A stretch of DNA of 14,306 bases from Isohypsibius dastychi (taxonomy: Eukaryota; Tardigrada; Eutardigrada; Parachela; Isohypsibiidae), in the NCBI GenBank assembly GCA_034696485.1, contig JAQIWT010000867.1, forward strand, positions 1 through 14,306. The letters run 5' to 3'. The translations under genes were made by a program, and so were the position numbers. Positions 6,322-14,306 of the stretch are shown here, in pieces. Numbering within the stretch: position 1 is the first letter of the stretch; the number at the start of each line of letters is the position of its first letter. The notes under the pieces were generated by a model that ran no database searches, had not been told where the DNA came from, and was given only the letters and a program-made list of their open reading frames with translations.

Positions 6322-8625
6322 TCATGGTTCACACACGTTGAGCATGGCCGAATATTCGCGGTAGACACTGGAGTCGCGTCCAGGTATCACAGCGAGACGT
6401 TCAACAAGTTCTCTCCCATACTTTGCGGCCTCTCGGAAATTCTGTTCGTCGATAAGGCAATGAAAAATGTCCGCCAGTGCTCCTGTCGAGCTGCTTTCAT
6501 ACATGTTTATATGCGCCCTTCAAAGCAAACATAAAGTATTGATGAGCAGGGTGTCTTTAACAGAAACTTCGTACTTCATAGAAGGCAGAGCCTTGATGGC
6601 ATACGACAGTTCTTTTTTGCCATTGTTTCCCAATTGTGCGTATGCAGCCATGTATAGCAGACCAAGGTGGAAATTTGTCGGATGTAGAAGTTTCTCAGAC
6701 TTTTCAATCAAACCAAGCAGGCCGTTGAGCTGAACAGGTGAGGTCGACTCACAAGTAAAGGCTCCCTTGGTGTTCAGTTCTTCCATCAATTCGTACACTT
6801 CTCCCGCTCTTGATCCATTATCCTCACCACATTTCGGGCATCTGACATCGGATTTTGTTCGGAGTGGAAGTGCTTCATGGCACTGAGCACATTTGAATGC
6901 ATTACGCAATGATATCTGGAAACAGTCAAAATGGTCAATCAGTAAATCGCCAGTTAGCAAATGATCAGGCTTCTTCCAGTACTCACTACTTCTGAATCCG
7001 TACAAGCTACGCACTGACATGTGAAGAAGTAGTGTCTCTCCAAGTATTCCTGACGAGCGCGGATTGTGTTGAATGCCTGGTCATATGAAATACGCACCTA
7101 CAAACACACACTCTGCCACTTTCCCATTTGGGGTGCAGGTTGGAGCTAGGCTAGTAATCTAGAAGATACACATCTACTGTACATAACGTGACAGTGCATG
7201 CAGGGGAAATAGAAGGGTAAATGCGTTACCTCGGTGAAGTTCTTGATTGGTCTGATGGCTTTGATTATCAGCTTCTTGCCATCGAAGATCTGAATAGCGT
7301 TCGGGTCGCATGAGTGGTCGAAAATGGATGGGCCCAGATACAACCCTCTTCCGAGCTCTCCGTCAAAGTAGTCAGCGATGAAAAAGCCATTGATGACGAA
7401 CTTTCCGTAGAGAGTGGCAAAAGATGCCAGGTCTCTGCAAATGGTGTTCTTTTTTTGGAGAGCATCAAGGTAAGGTTTCCATTTGTGATAGATGAATGGA
7501 ACTGTTGGGCATTGAATCAATCTATCTGAGTGCGACATCAGATCATGGATGGAACGTGTGAATTCGCCACAATGTTCGACCACATCATTTCGCTGCAAAG
7601 ATGAACAGATTGAGTTGAGTTTTTGTATCTTCGTACAGCCAAGTCATCGGACGAACATACTATGTCCATATATATCTTCATTCAACAGCTACATATTCAG
7701 GATTCATGATTGTATTATTATCTAACATTGTATGTTTTGTGTTCAATTCAGGCGTCCAGATACACATTGCAGGAATTCAGTAACACGACTCAGAAAAGGT
7801 ATACAGAATACTTAAAGAGATCAATACTCCACCTAAGAATCTAGAATGTTTGGCTTAGCATTCGATCTACTGTATCTCATTTGTCAGAGTTCACATTGAG
7901 CTAGAGGTCAGGCTACCTCAACAGTTCAGCCAAGAGCATAGATATTCAGCCCTCTGCGCTACGTGCCTTATCGGCCTTCTAAATTCACTGCGATCATCAT
8001 CGGACTAAAAATATCGCAAGAATTTAGTAATTATGTTAGATAAAAATAATCTGATCTTTCGGCTGGCAATCTTTTCATTCCAACGCTTGTAATATCACGT
8101 GCCTCGCTAACTAAAAAAAAATCTTGAATTACTGATTGTACGGATGATTTTGATCTGTTCTTTCAGAAATTGGAAAACTGACATGGACTGAACGGTGCAG
8201 GACCAAAACAAGCAACCTACCTTGATTTTGGCTATCATTTTGCACAAGATCAGAAAGATATCAATTGGGAGTTCCGTATTCGACCCCAGGTCCGACCGCA
8301 TCTTTCCGATGACATTGCACTCAGATTTATGTCGTTCCGCCCAATCAGATTTCTTTGAACCAACAAATGCAAAAAAAACACAACGTGATTTGAGGACGTA
8401 TTTGAGCTGTATCCCACCAGCAATCAAATATCTCACCTGACAGTCCTGAGAACAGTAGCGGGCAAATGAGCATCCGGTGCACCTGCCTAACTTGAACTCA
8501 GTCTTCTTTAGACATCGATAGCATGTTGAGTCTGCTGTCGATTCCAAGACAGAATAAACCCAAGGCTCACTTTCCATAATTGTATGACCAGTTTCGAAGA
8601 GGTCACGGCTGTTTGCACCATCCAT
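6322..8625 (-). CDS. SMYD-type protein (SET and MYND domains), putative lysine methyltransferase
   Basis: Six exons, join(8625-8437, 8352-8221, 7592-7230, 7097-6987, 6915-6575, 6517-6322), give 443 residues, close to SMYD2/SMYD3 length. The start Met has a good context (GAAATGG). The MYND finger is complete: C35, C38, C49, C52, C58, C62, H71 and C75. The SET core holds GRGLYLGPSIFDHSCDPN (about 188-205) and the catalytic-type strand TEVRISYDQ (about 228-235). The post-SET cysteines C255, C257 and C260 follow, then an extra CxxC pair (C274/277 and C291/294), then a helical TPR-like C-terminal region, as in the family. Known members use S-adenosylmethionine to methylate protein lysines in nucleus and cytoplasm. 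Two oddities: Asp199 replaces Asn of the NHSC motif, and the N-terminal GxG SAM motif is not visible, so either an upstream exon is missing or SAM binding is altered. The SMYD subfamily is not assigned. Confidence 0.88.
7593..8220 (-). other. Intron 2 of the SMYD gene (628 nt)
   Basis: Donor AAG|GTAGGT and acceptor CATCTTTGCAG, both phase 0. The interior is AT-rich with no coding signal that I can see. It is much longer than the other SMYD introns (57 to 132 nt). It splits the region between the MYND finger and the SET core. Confidence 0.65.
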
Positions 8626-9403
8626 TTCGTGAATTTTGTTTTAATCAGAAAACGCCTGTTTGAGCTGCTCGAGTGCGAAAGGACGCACAGATCGACTTTT
8701 CGAATATACATCAAGCTCATTACGCTGCAAGAAGCTCCAGTGGTTGGATGGAGGGCGTGGTTGAAGCCTCCTCCTCCGAGATGTTGAAAGAGGATCTTCA
8801 GCCAGATCAGCTAGCTAGCCAAAAAGCATGTGGCATTAAGCCAAACTCAGAAGTTGACGAGAGGGGTCCACTTTGGATTATGTTATCAAAGAGACAAAAA
8901 GCATGGATCTTATATTGTCCTGTCCGGTATAGGGCCCTCAAAGTTTGCACATTTTGATGCAGATGCTGTTGACCCTACGCCAAGCTCTGCGGCACTGCAA
9001 TCACATCTGATGTGGGAAGCGAACTTATCAATTCAGGTTTACCCTGTAGTTCGCGCCGACAAGTTGATCGATCGTCGCTATTGACGGGTATTAGCAAGGC
9101 TGTACCGTTCGAGAAATCACCGAGTAACGTTCCTCAAAACGTGCGGCGTTCAAAATAGGGTCTGAAGTTTTCAGTTTAATTCAGACTGGACTCATGGTTA
9201 CTTTGCATGGGCGTCAACGTCGGTCAGAGTAATCTGGTTGCCAGCGATCCTAACCGTGAAAATAAACGACGACGGCAGGATACACAAGCTCACTTTTTCG
9301 GCTTTATCAACAAGAAAACGTGATCATATATGGGAAGACAAAGTAAGATGAAACACCGGAAGCTGAGAAGAGCAAATGGAATGATTGACAAAAACTATGA
9401 TTT
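8626..9403. other. Region between the SMYD start and the BPNT2-like stop
   Basis: Both neighbours are on the minus strand, so this is the SMYD upstream region plus the BPNT2-like 3' UTR. Two overlapping plus-strand open frames (8673-8957, 94 codons; 8830-9084, 84 codons) have fairly protein-like composition but no motif that I recognise and no homology basis, so neither is called as a gene. Confidence 0.45.
9175..9180 (-). promoter_or_regulatory. Possible poly(A) signal (ATTAAA) for the BPNT2-like gene
   Basis: ATTAAA, the common variant hexamer, lies on the minus strand about 225 nt downstream of the BPNT2-like stop codon. The position is plausible but it is a single weak signal. Confidence 0.3.
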
Positions 9404-11622
9404 TCATTTTCTCGGATGCACAGCACGAGCTCTGCGGCAACCTTGGACAAACCATCCATGTTCTCTCACAGCGCAAATCAGCCCATTCCCCACCAAAACA
9501 TCCTCCTTGGCGAAATCAATGCTCGGCGGTGAATAATCGATTTCCTCTCCTTCCAACATTGTAATATTCCCACCGAGAGCTCGGATGATCGCATGTCCAG
9601 CACACAAGTCCCATTTCTTGATTTTGGTGATGTGCAAATAAGCATCAGCCTGATCCAGAATAACTTGCAAAATTTTATAGCCAGCTCCGCCTGCAGGCAC
9701 TAGTTCATACTTTCTTCCTTCGAGAGCAATATCGGCGAAGCCCTGGACATTTCCGGCGTGCGATGCTGTTCGGGACATGACCACTTTAAGCGTTTCGGGC
9801 CAAGGACGGGGAGCGGTGTAGGGTTGAAGTTCCGGACAAACGACGTGACCATTCCAAGCCCAGAGTGTAGCAGGACCGTCTTTCAGGAATGGACGATGGA
9901 GAACACCGGCGACTGGGACACCCTTGACCGCGATCCCTACCATGACCTATAACATTAATTCACAGTTAGACTTGGAACAGGGATGCATATGAACGATCCA
10001 GTTAAACTAAGCTGAAATTACGTGATCCGTATACAAAACACATCTCTTTCATCAGAGCCATCATGTTCAACTTCTTACATTAAAAAGCCGGACAGAAGCA
10101 ACACGTTGCAGAAAATGGGTAAAGAAAATCAAAAATCAAATAATTCATCCCAACAAATATGGCTCTGTTTGAGGAGGCTAGATCGAAATATCATCATTTC
10201 CCGTTTCTCGACCTGCTTCGATAAGCTCTTCACGATAGTGGTAAACACCTTAAGGGATACTGTCAACACTGGCAGCATCTAGCTTTGTTCCTCAAAATTC
10301 AGCGAGATTTTAGTGAACAAAGTTATAAGAATTCAAAAAAATTCCCTCTCTGATATTCGCTGTTTTCATCAAAGTAGATAAATGAACGAAATTTCGAAAT
10401 GTCCTCAACAACTATTAGAATACCGAAGTTCGCGGCTATAATCGTTACTCTTTCGCCTCCTTCAAAATTTGTTCAACAGGGTCTGGATAATCATATTTCA
10501 CCAAAGTTTTGATTAGAGGCAGAAAGTTATGAAGTCTGCGATGCTGTAGTTTTACCTGAACGTATTGATAGAGCTTTTCGGTGTACTCCTGTGTTGCATC
10601 CAATGGATCAATCCAAACGGTGACGTCTCCTCGTGCGACCGATTCGTCGTTTTCAACCAACTTCAGAAAACTTTCCGGGACTTCAGTCGGCACGCCGGAA
10701 ATTTCTGATGGGTCAACAGGTTCAATCGGCGCATCTGGATCATCTTCTTCGGATATGATGCGAACGCCAACAACGTGCTTCCGGAAAATGCCGACCATCA
10801 CTTGATGAGCACGAACATCCCCAACCGTCACCGGGTCCACGTTTTTATCCTGTAAGAAAATCTCATATGCCAACAATTTAGACTAGCGAGGGACGAAAAC
10901 CGGAAAAGCCACCGGGTATAACCATGTAAATGCCCTATGTGAATCAACGATTTTCCGAAATGACCGAAATTTTGAACCCAAAACATCAGACCAAATCTAT
11001 CATAAAATAAAAAAACTTCAATTAGATGTAAATACACTCTTATTGATTTTATGGAACAATAAAACGGAACGGGCCATCGCAATGCAATTGTTCTGCCAAT
11101 AATCAGCTTTTCGCGGAGAATAATATTTCAGAACAAAAAGAACGGAAAACTGAATCAGTATCTTATATATGTTGTCAAAAAAGAAAATTTGAACCGAAAG
11201 GTAAAGCACCGACAAGAAAACAAATAAAAATCTAGGATTCTGTTTTTGCAAAAACAGCAACAGGAAAACAGGAACTTCCTAATTAACATTTGTGTTCCGT
11301 TCTCATTCCATTTCATGAGTCATGATACACAGTGTCTTGCTCACCTTGAAAGTGGTTCCCAGCGTTCCAGATTCCGCCACGAATTTGACTTGCTTTCCTC
11401 CATATTCTGCAGCTTGAATAGCGTAAAAGAGCAGCTTTCGCAGACTGACTACTCCAGCCTAAAAAGCAAAACAGATGTCAATGTCGATAACCATGCAATC
11501 TCATATGAAAATTTAATCCAATCTAAAATTCAAGAAATACCATTTTTTGAGCAGAAATTCGAAGAAAGAAATCAAATTCAACGAAACTGGAAATCAAACC
11601 GGAAACTTACGCCGCACATCAT
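9404..11622 (-). CDS. BPNT2: BPNT2/IMPAD1-like 3'-phosphoadenosine 5'-phosphate phosphatase (N-terminal exon uncertain)
   Basis: Belongs to the metal-dependent, lithium-sensitive phosphatase superfamily; vertebrate BPNT2 hydrolyses PAP, the by-product of sulfotransferases, to AMP in the Golgi lumen. Core exons join(11458-11345, 10849-10556, 9946-9404) are all phase 0. They carry the helix with SLRKLL and AAEYGGKQV, the EE metal motif (SEEDD), WIDPLDATQEYTE (D123, D126 and T128 by my numbering), the PAGGAGYK loop and KKWDLCAGHA (D253). Every metal ligand expected of an active enzyme is present. The KSKGKT loop of the vertebrate enzyme is replaced by an unlike sequence. The start is the weak point: Met-Met-Cys-Gly at 11622-11611 ends in a perfect GTAAGT donor in phase and gives 320 residues, but it lacks the N-terminal membrane anchor of known BPNT2. 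An alternative upstream exon is listed separately. It is head to head with the Slo-like gene. Confidence 0.88.
9947..10555 (-). other. Third intron of the BPNT2-like gene (609 nt)
   Basis: CAG|GTAAAA donor and ATGTTATAG acceptor, phase 0. It lies just after the DPLDAT exon. AT-rich, with no further exon or RNA gene recognised. Confidence 0.65.
10850..11344 (-). other. Second intron of the BPNT2-like gene (495 nt)
   Basis: AAG|GTGAGC donor and TTTTCTTACAG acceptor, phase 0. Very AT-rich interior; I see nothing else in it. Confidence 0.65.
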
Positions 11623-11753
11623 CAAACCTGAAGAATTTATAGATTTAAAGATAGACTAGAGCGATAAAACTGGTTTGTACCCTGCCATTCTAGCCGGAAA
11701 CGACGAAATTAAAGATTGTCTGGGAAATAGTGATATTTGACAACCTTGCTTAC

Positions 11754-11830
11754 CTCACCATTCAACACTGCGTGTACGCACAATGTGAGTAAATTAGCCG
11801 TGGGGAGTTCAGGTATATGAGTCAGAAATC
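11754..11830 (-). CDS. Possible alternative N-terminal exon of the BPNT2-like gene
   Basis: A 77-nt open stretch runs from a CTTCTCGCCACAG acceptor to a GAG|GTAAGC donor. It ends in phase 0 and so could splice straight to the core exon starting at 11458. It would encode a partly hydrophobic segment (with ANLLTLCVHAVLNGE). It has no start codon of its own and needs a further upstream exon ending in phase 1, which I could not find. Splice sites are good, but protein-level support is weak. Confidence 0.25.
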
Positions 11831-11955
11831 CTGTGGCGAGAAGCTGGGCGAAATATGAATATATCGCGATTAGAATTCTGAACGTATGAAGTGCGATGAT
11901 TCTTGGCTTCGCAGTAAATGCTATCAAAATCGGAAAACAACAACAATCCGGAGAC

Positions 11956-11986
11956 CACTCAATCAACGCATCGTTTTGATTGAATG
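11956..11986. repeat. Inverted repeat (hairpin) in the divergent upstream region
   Basis: The left arm CACTCAATCAA pairs with the right arm TTGATTGAATG over 11 positions with one mismatch, around a 9-nt centre. It could be a DNA-binding palindrome or chance. Confidence 0.4.
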
Positions 11987-12560
11987 ACCATGACCCACTC
12001 CACGAGCTCGGCGTCTCAGGGAACGCGCATGGCCGTATACACAATCACTCGGTGATCCGCGAGGGCGTCCTTGACCTCTTAATATGATAAGAAAAACGTT
12101 TTCTCAAGATCGAAATTCTGGATCTAATTAGGCAAAGGATGTGATGAAATACAGTACAACCATATCAGTACTCAGTTATACAGTAGATACGTTTCTTGTT
12201 CAATTGATTTCTGTACGTGATTGTTCTCTAAAACGTCTCAGATTATCCAGAACCACATTCATTAGACTCGCCGGTCTTTTCCTTTTATTTTCGGTAGTTT
12301 GCTCATCGTGACGAGGTCCGTTCCGCCAAATCTTCCCATCAATCATGTATTTCTAAAATAGCAAAACTCTGGAAGGCGGTTGGCTCGGAGTTTCCTCACT
12401 CAGTCATTGACACCAATAGACCAGTTCAGGCTCGTCAGTTTTCAATCCTGACTGCATCTTTATAATTAGCAAACGTTTTTTGGAGCTGTTGGAATTCGGT
12501 CTGCTCCTTTTACAAACGCATTTCGTACATTTGAACGAAGTAAACCGTTTTGCCGTAAAC

Positions 12561-14098
12561 ATGGATTTTCTCAACAAAACGCTCGATGATGTTTCGGATT
12601 TTCTGAACAACATCGGCCCGTAAGTAAATCGAAAATTCTTTCGAGCTCGATTCATATTTCCTAAAATGCATGAATGACTGTATAAACTTCAGAGACGAAG
12701 CATACTATGCGCGCAGTTCATGTGAACAGCAAGGACTCGGCCGAAAATGGAAGCACTTTTTCTTCACCAGTTTGGCGACCTACTTTGCACTTTACGTTTT
12801 TCTGGCCATTTGGACGCTGGTCAAGCTGATTCTCCTCCGAAGCAAACGCGTTATAACGGGGAGTCCGAATTCCGCCATCTTGCCGGTTTACCTGTTCGGT
12901 CCAAAAAAAGACCCACCGGCTCAATGGAGTATACCCTGGATCGAGCACATGCAAAAAGAAGTCAACAAAATAGTCTGCTGCCAGAACCTTGTTGGCGAAA
13001 TCATTGTGCGTGATACCCGAACAGTGATTGATCATCAATGACGAAATTCTAAGAGCGAATATTTCAGGCTGTGGTAGCTTTCTTCGTGGCAATGTTGTCG
13101 TTCGGCATCTACGTTTATGAGGTTTCCGAGTGAGTTTAATGTTTTTACTCCCGAAAGATAATCCCACCAAACGAGTTTTCTTTGGTTTGCAGTTTTGTAC
13201 CAGATCTGGAGATATGCAGGCCATGGATTCAGAGTGTGGAATGGCAGGTTGATTTCGCGTGCAACATCTTCTTCCTCGTGTACTTCGTTCTTAGAGTGAG
13301 CAACATACAACCTCAGACCACCAGATTTGTGGTTCAAACATGAAACCTGTAACCAATACTCACACATTTTTCATTGTGGCTCTAGCTCATTGCATCGAAC
13401 CGCAAAGTTGTGTTCCTGACGGAGATGTACTCCATCATCGATTATTTCACCATCCCACCTGCATTTATAGCGTTGTTGCTTGACAGGAACTGGTCAGGTA
13501 ATGCGTGAACATCTAGAAACAAGTTCATGGTGACGCGCAAGTTTGCACGTTTCTCTGTTTTTGGCAGGTCTTCGCTTCTTGCGCATTTTGCACATCTTCT
13601 CCATCCCCGAAGTTCTGCAGTACGTGCGGCTGTTGAAAAATCGAACAGAAGTGAGGCTTGCTAATTTGGTCTGTACTCTGGCTGGGGTTGTTTTCGTCGG
13701 CGCGGGAGTATTTCATTTGGTAAGTGAACCATGCAGAATAAGCTGTCAATGGAAGAACTTGTCACCCGTCATGATTAATCAAATTAGCGAACTCATTGCT
13801 GCAGCACAAAATACTTAACAAAACAGACGTTAATAGCATGAAAACTCAGCCGAGTGCATGCTATGTTATAAATCGTCATTAAATCGGAGCGACAACACCG
13901 AACTGTCCTTCGTGACCTTCAACCAGTTGATCTGCTTTACAGCTCGAGAACTTTTTTGTCGTCATCGAGAGTGGCCATTCATACGGCAAGTTCCTGTACT
14001 TCACCTTCATCACAATCTCGACTGTTGGCTATGGAGACATATATCCCATCTCGACAGCTGGTCGCGTTTTTTGCTGTCTGTTCATCATGGCTGCTTTG
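12561..14098 (+). CDS. slo: Slo1-like (BK-type) calcium/voltage-gated potassium channel, first 319 residues (continues past the window)
   Basis: Seven exons, 12561-12619, 12693-13005, 13068-13129, 13193-13295, 13386-13497, 13568-13719 and 13943-14098, join in phase (2,0,2,0,1,0) and end at GTATGT. The start Met has context AAACATGG. An extra N-terminal helix S0 (about 45-66) marks the Slo1 type. S1 is about 122-143; S2 (163-180) keeps the Slo1 charged pair D165 and R179; S3 has D198 in IIDYFTIPP. S4 begins GLRFLRILH (217-225), where the third Slo1 arginine is His225. S5 is about 247-266; a short turret leads to the filter TVGYGD (294-299, bases 14021-14038) and the start of S6. The cytoplasmic RCK calcium-sensing ring must lie to the right. 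Slo1 channels conduct potassium across the plasma membrane of nerve and muscle and repolarise the cell. The sequence is divergent, so physiological details are inference. Confidence 0.93.
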
Positions 14099-14306
14099 GT
14101 ATGTAGTTCTTCATTCAGCCAGCATCGATTCTTCTCAGAAGCACTGTTTACGTTACTGATGTGATCACGTTCAAAAAAATCGAAACGTGGTGGAATGTGA
14201 TGGAATTGTGATGTGATGCGGTAGCCGTAGTGGAATGTGGTATGTGGTGCGTACAACGCCAAGTAGTGCCGTGACGGAAATGGAACGATCAATTTCATCT
14301 ATTTAT
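14099..14306 (+). other. Start of Slo-like intron 7 (runs off the right edge)
   Basis: Begins with a GTATGT donor. No exon is visible before the edge. It contains a GT-rich, imperfectly repeated segment, listed separately. Confidence 0.7.
14188..14251 (+). repeat. GT-rich imperfect repeat in the Slo-like intron
   Basis: TGGAATGTG occurs twice, with related TGGAATTGTG, GTGATG and GTGGT copies in 64 bases, almost free of C. It is a degenerate simple repeat. GT-rich intronic tracts near a donor can bind splicing factors, but no such role is shown here. Confidence 0.55.

Larger units (their letters stand above)
11623..12560. promoter_or_regulatory. Shared upstream region of the divergent BPNT2-like and Slo-like genes
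   Basis: The two genes are transcribed away from each other, so both promoters should lie here unless upstream non-coding exons exist. I cannot assign a TATA box or initiator. It holds a possible extra minus-strand exon (11754-11830) and a hairpin-forming inverted repeat (11956-11986). The rest shows nothing I can name. Confidence 0.45.

Noticed and set aside
7314-7529. Plus-strand and second minus-strand frames over the SET exon
   Set aside because: Frame shadows of the SMYD exon 7230-7592, which contains the HSCDPN motif.
11611-11627. A 17-nt internal micro-exon of the BPNT2-like gene
   Set aside because: It has AG and GTAAGT borders, but needs an upstream exon ending in phase 1, and the only upstream candidate (11754-11830) ends in phase 0. 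The ATG inside it is preferred as a start.
11246-11659. 137-codon plus-strand open frame
   Set aside because: Antisense to the BPNT2-like exon 11345-11458, which matches the family and has good splice sites. The plus frame is Gln/Asn/Lys-rich intronic sequence.
12718-13224. 168-codon minus-strand open frame
   Set aside because: Shadow of Slo-like exons 2 to 4 and crosses their introns. The plus-strand exons carry S0 to S2.
1-14306. CRISPR array, prophage, insertion sequence or bacterial operon
   Set aside because: Genes have spliceosomal introns, there are no direct-repeat/spacer arrays, and no transposase or integrase motif was seen in any frame.

Overview
This is a stretch of animal nuclear genome from a compact, intron-rich invertebrate. 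Protein-coding exons are separated by short GT-AG introns (about 53 to 950 nt, many of 55 to 90 nt), genes sit less than about 1 kb apart, and a nuclear-type tRNA gene is present. The gene set (a BK-type Slo potassium channel, a SET-MYND methyltransferase, a Golgi PAP-phosphatase relative and an astacin-related secreted protein) is metazoan. Intron size and divergence would fit an ecdysozoan or another small-genome invertebrate, but I cannot name the species from sequence alone. All gene models are my own splicing, with every junction checked for GT-AG ends and matching phase.

Layout: (1) 1-1976, plus strand: last three exons of an unrecognised Ser-rich protein. (2) 2696-2777, plus: tRNA-Leu (anticodon UAG) with a T-run terminator. 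(3) 3306-5423, minus: four-exon gene for a secreted 574-residue protein. It has the astacin fold signature but has lost the whole zinc site, and is followed by a Thr/Pro linker and cadherin-like repeats. (4) 6322-8625, minus: six-exon SMYD-type protein (MYND finger, SET core, post-SET cysteines, helical C-terminal region). (5) 9404-11622, minus: BPNT2/IMPAD1-like bisphosphate phosphatase; the core exons are clear and the N-terminal exon is uncertain. (6) 12561-14098 and onward, plus: first seven coding exons of a Slo1-like channel (S0 through the selectivity filter and start of S6). The gene runs off the right edge.

The genes do not look like one pathway; this is an ordinary gene neighbourhood. 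BPNT2-like and Slo-like are head to head and share about 0.9 to 1.1 kb of upstream DNA. The SMYD and astacin-like genes are in tandem on the minus strand.

The most notable points are protein-level. The secreted astacin-like protein is a pseudoprotease: all three zinc histidines, the catalytic Glu and the Met-turn Tyr are replaced, while the structural cysteines remain and no propeptide is present. The SMYD protein has Asp in place of the Asn of the NHSC motif and no visible N-terminal GxG motif. The Slo channel has His where Slo1 has the main S4 gating arginine.
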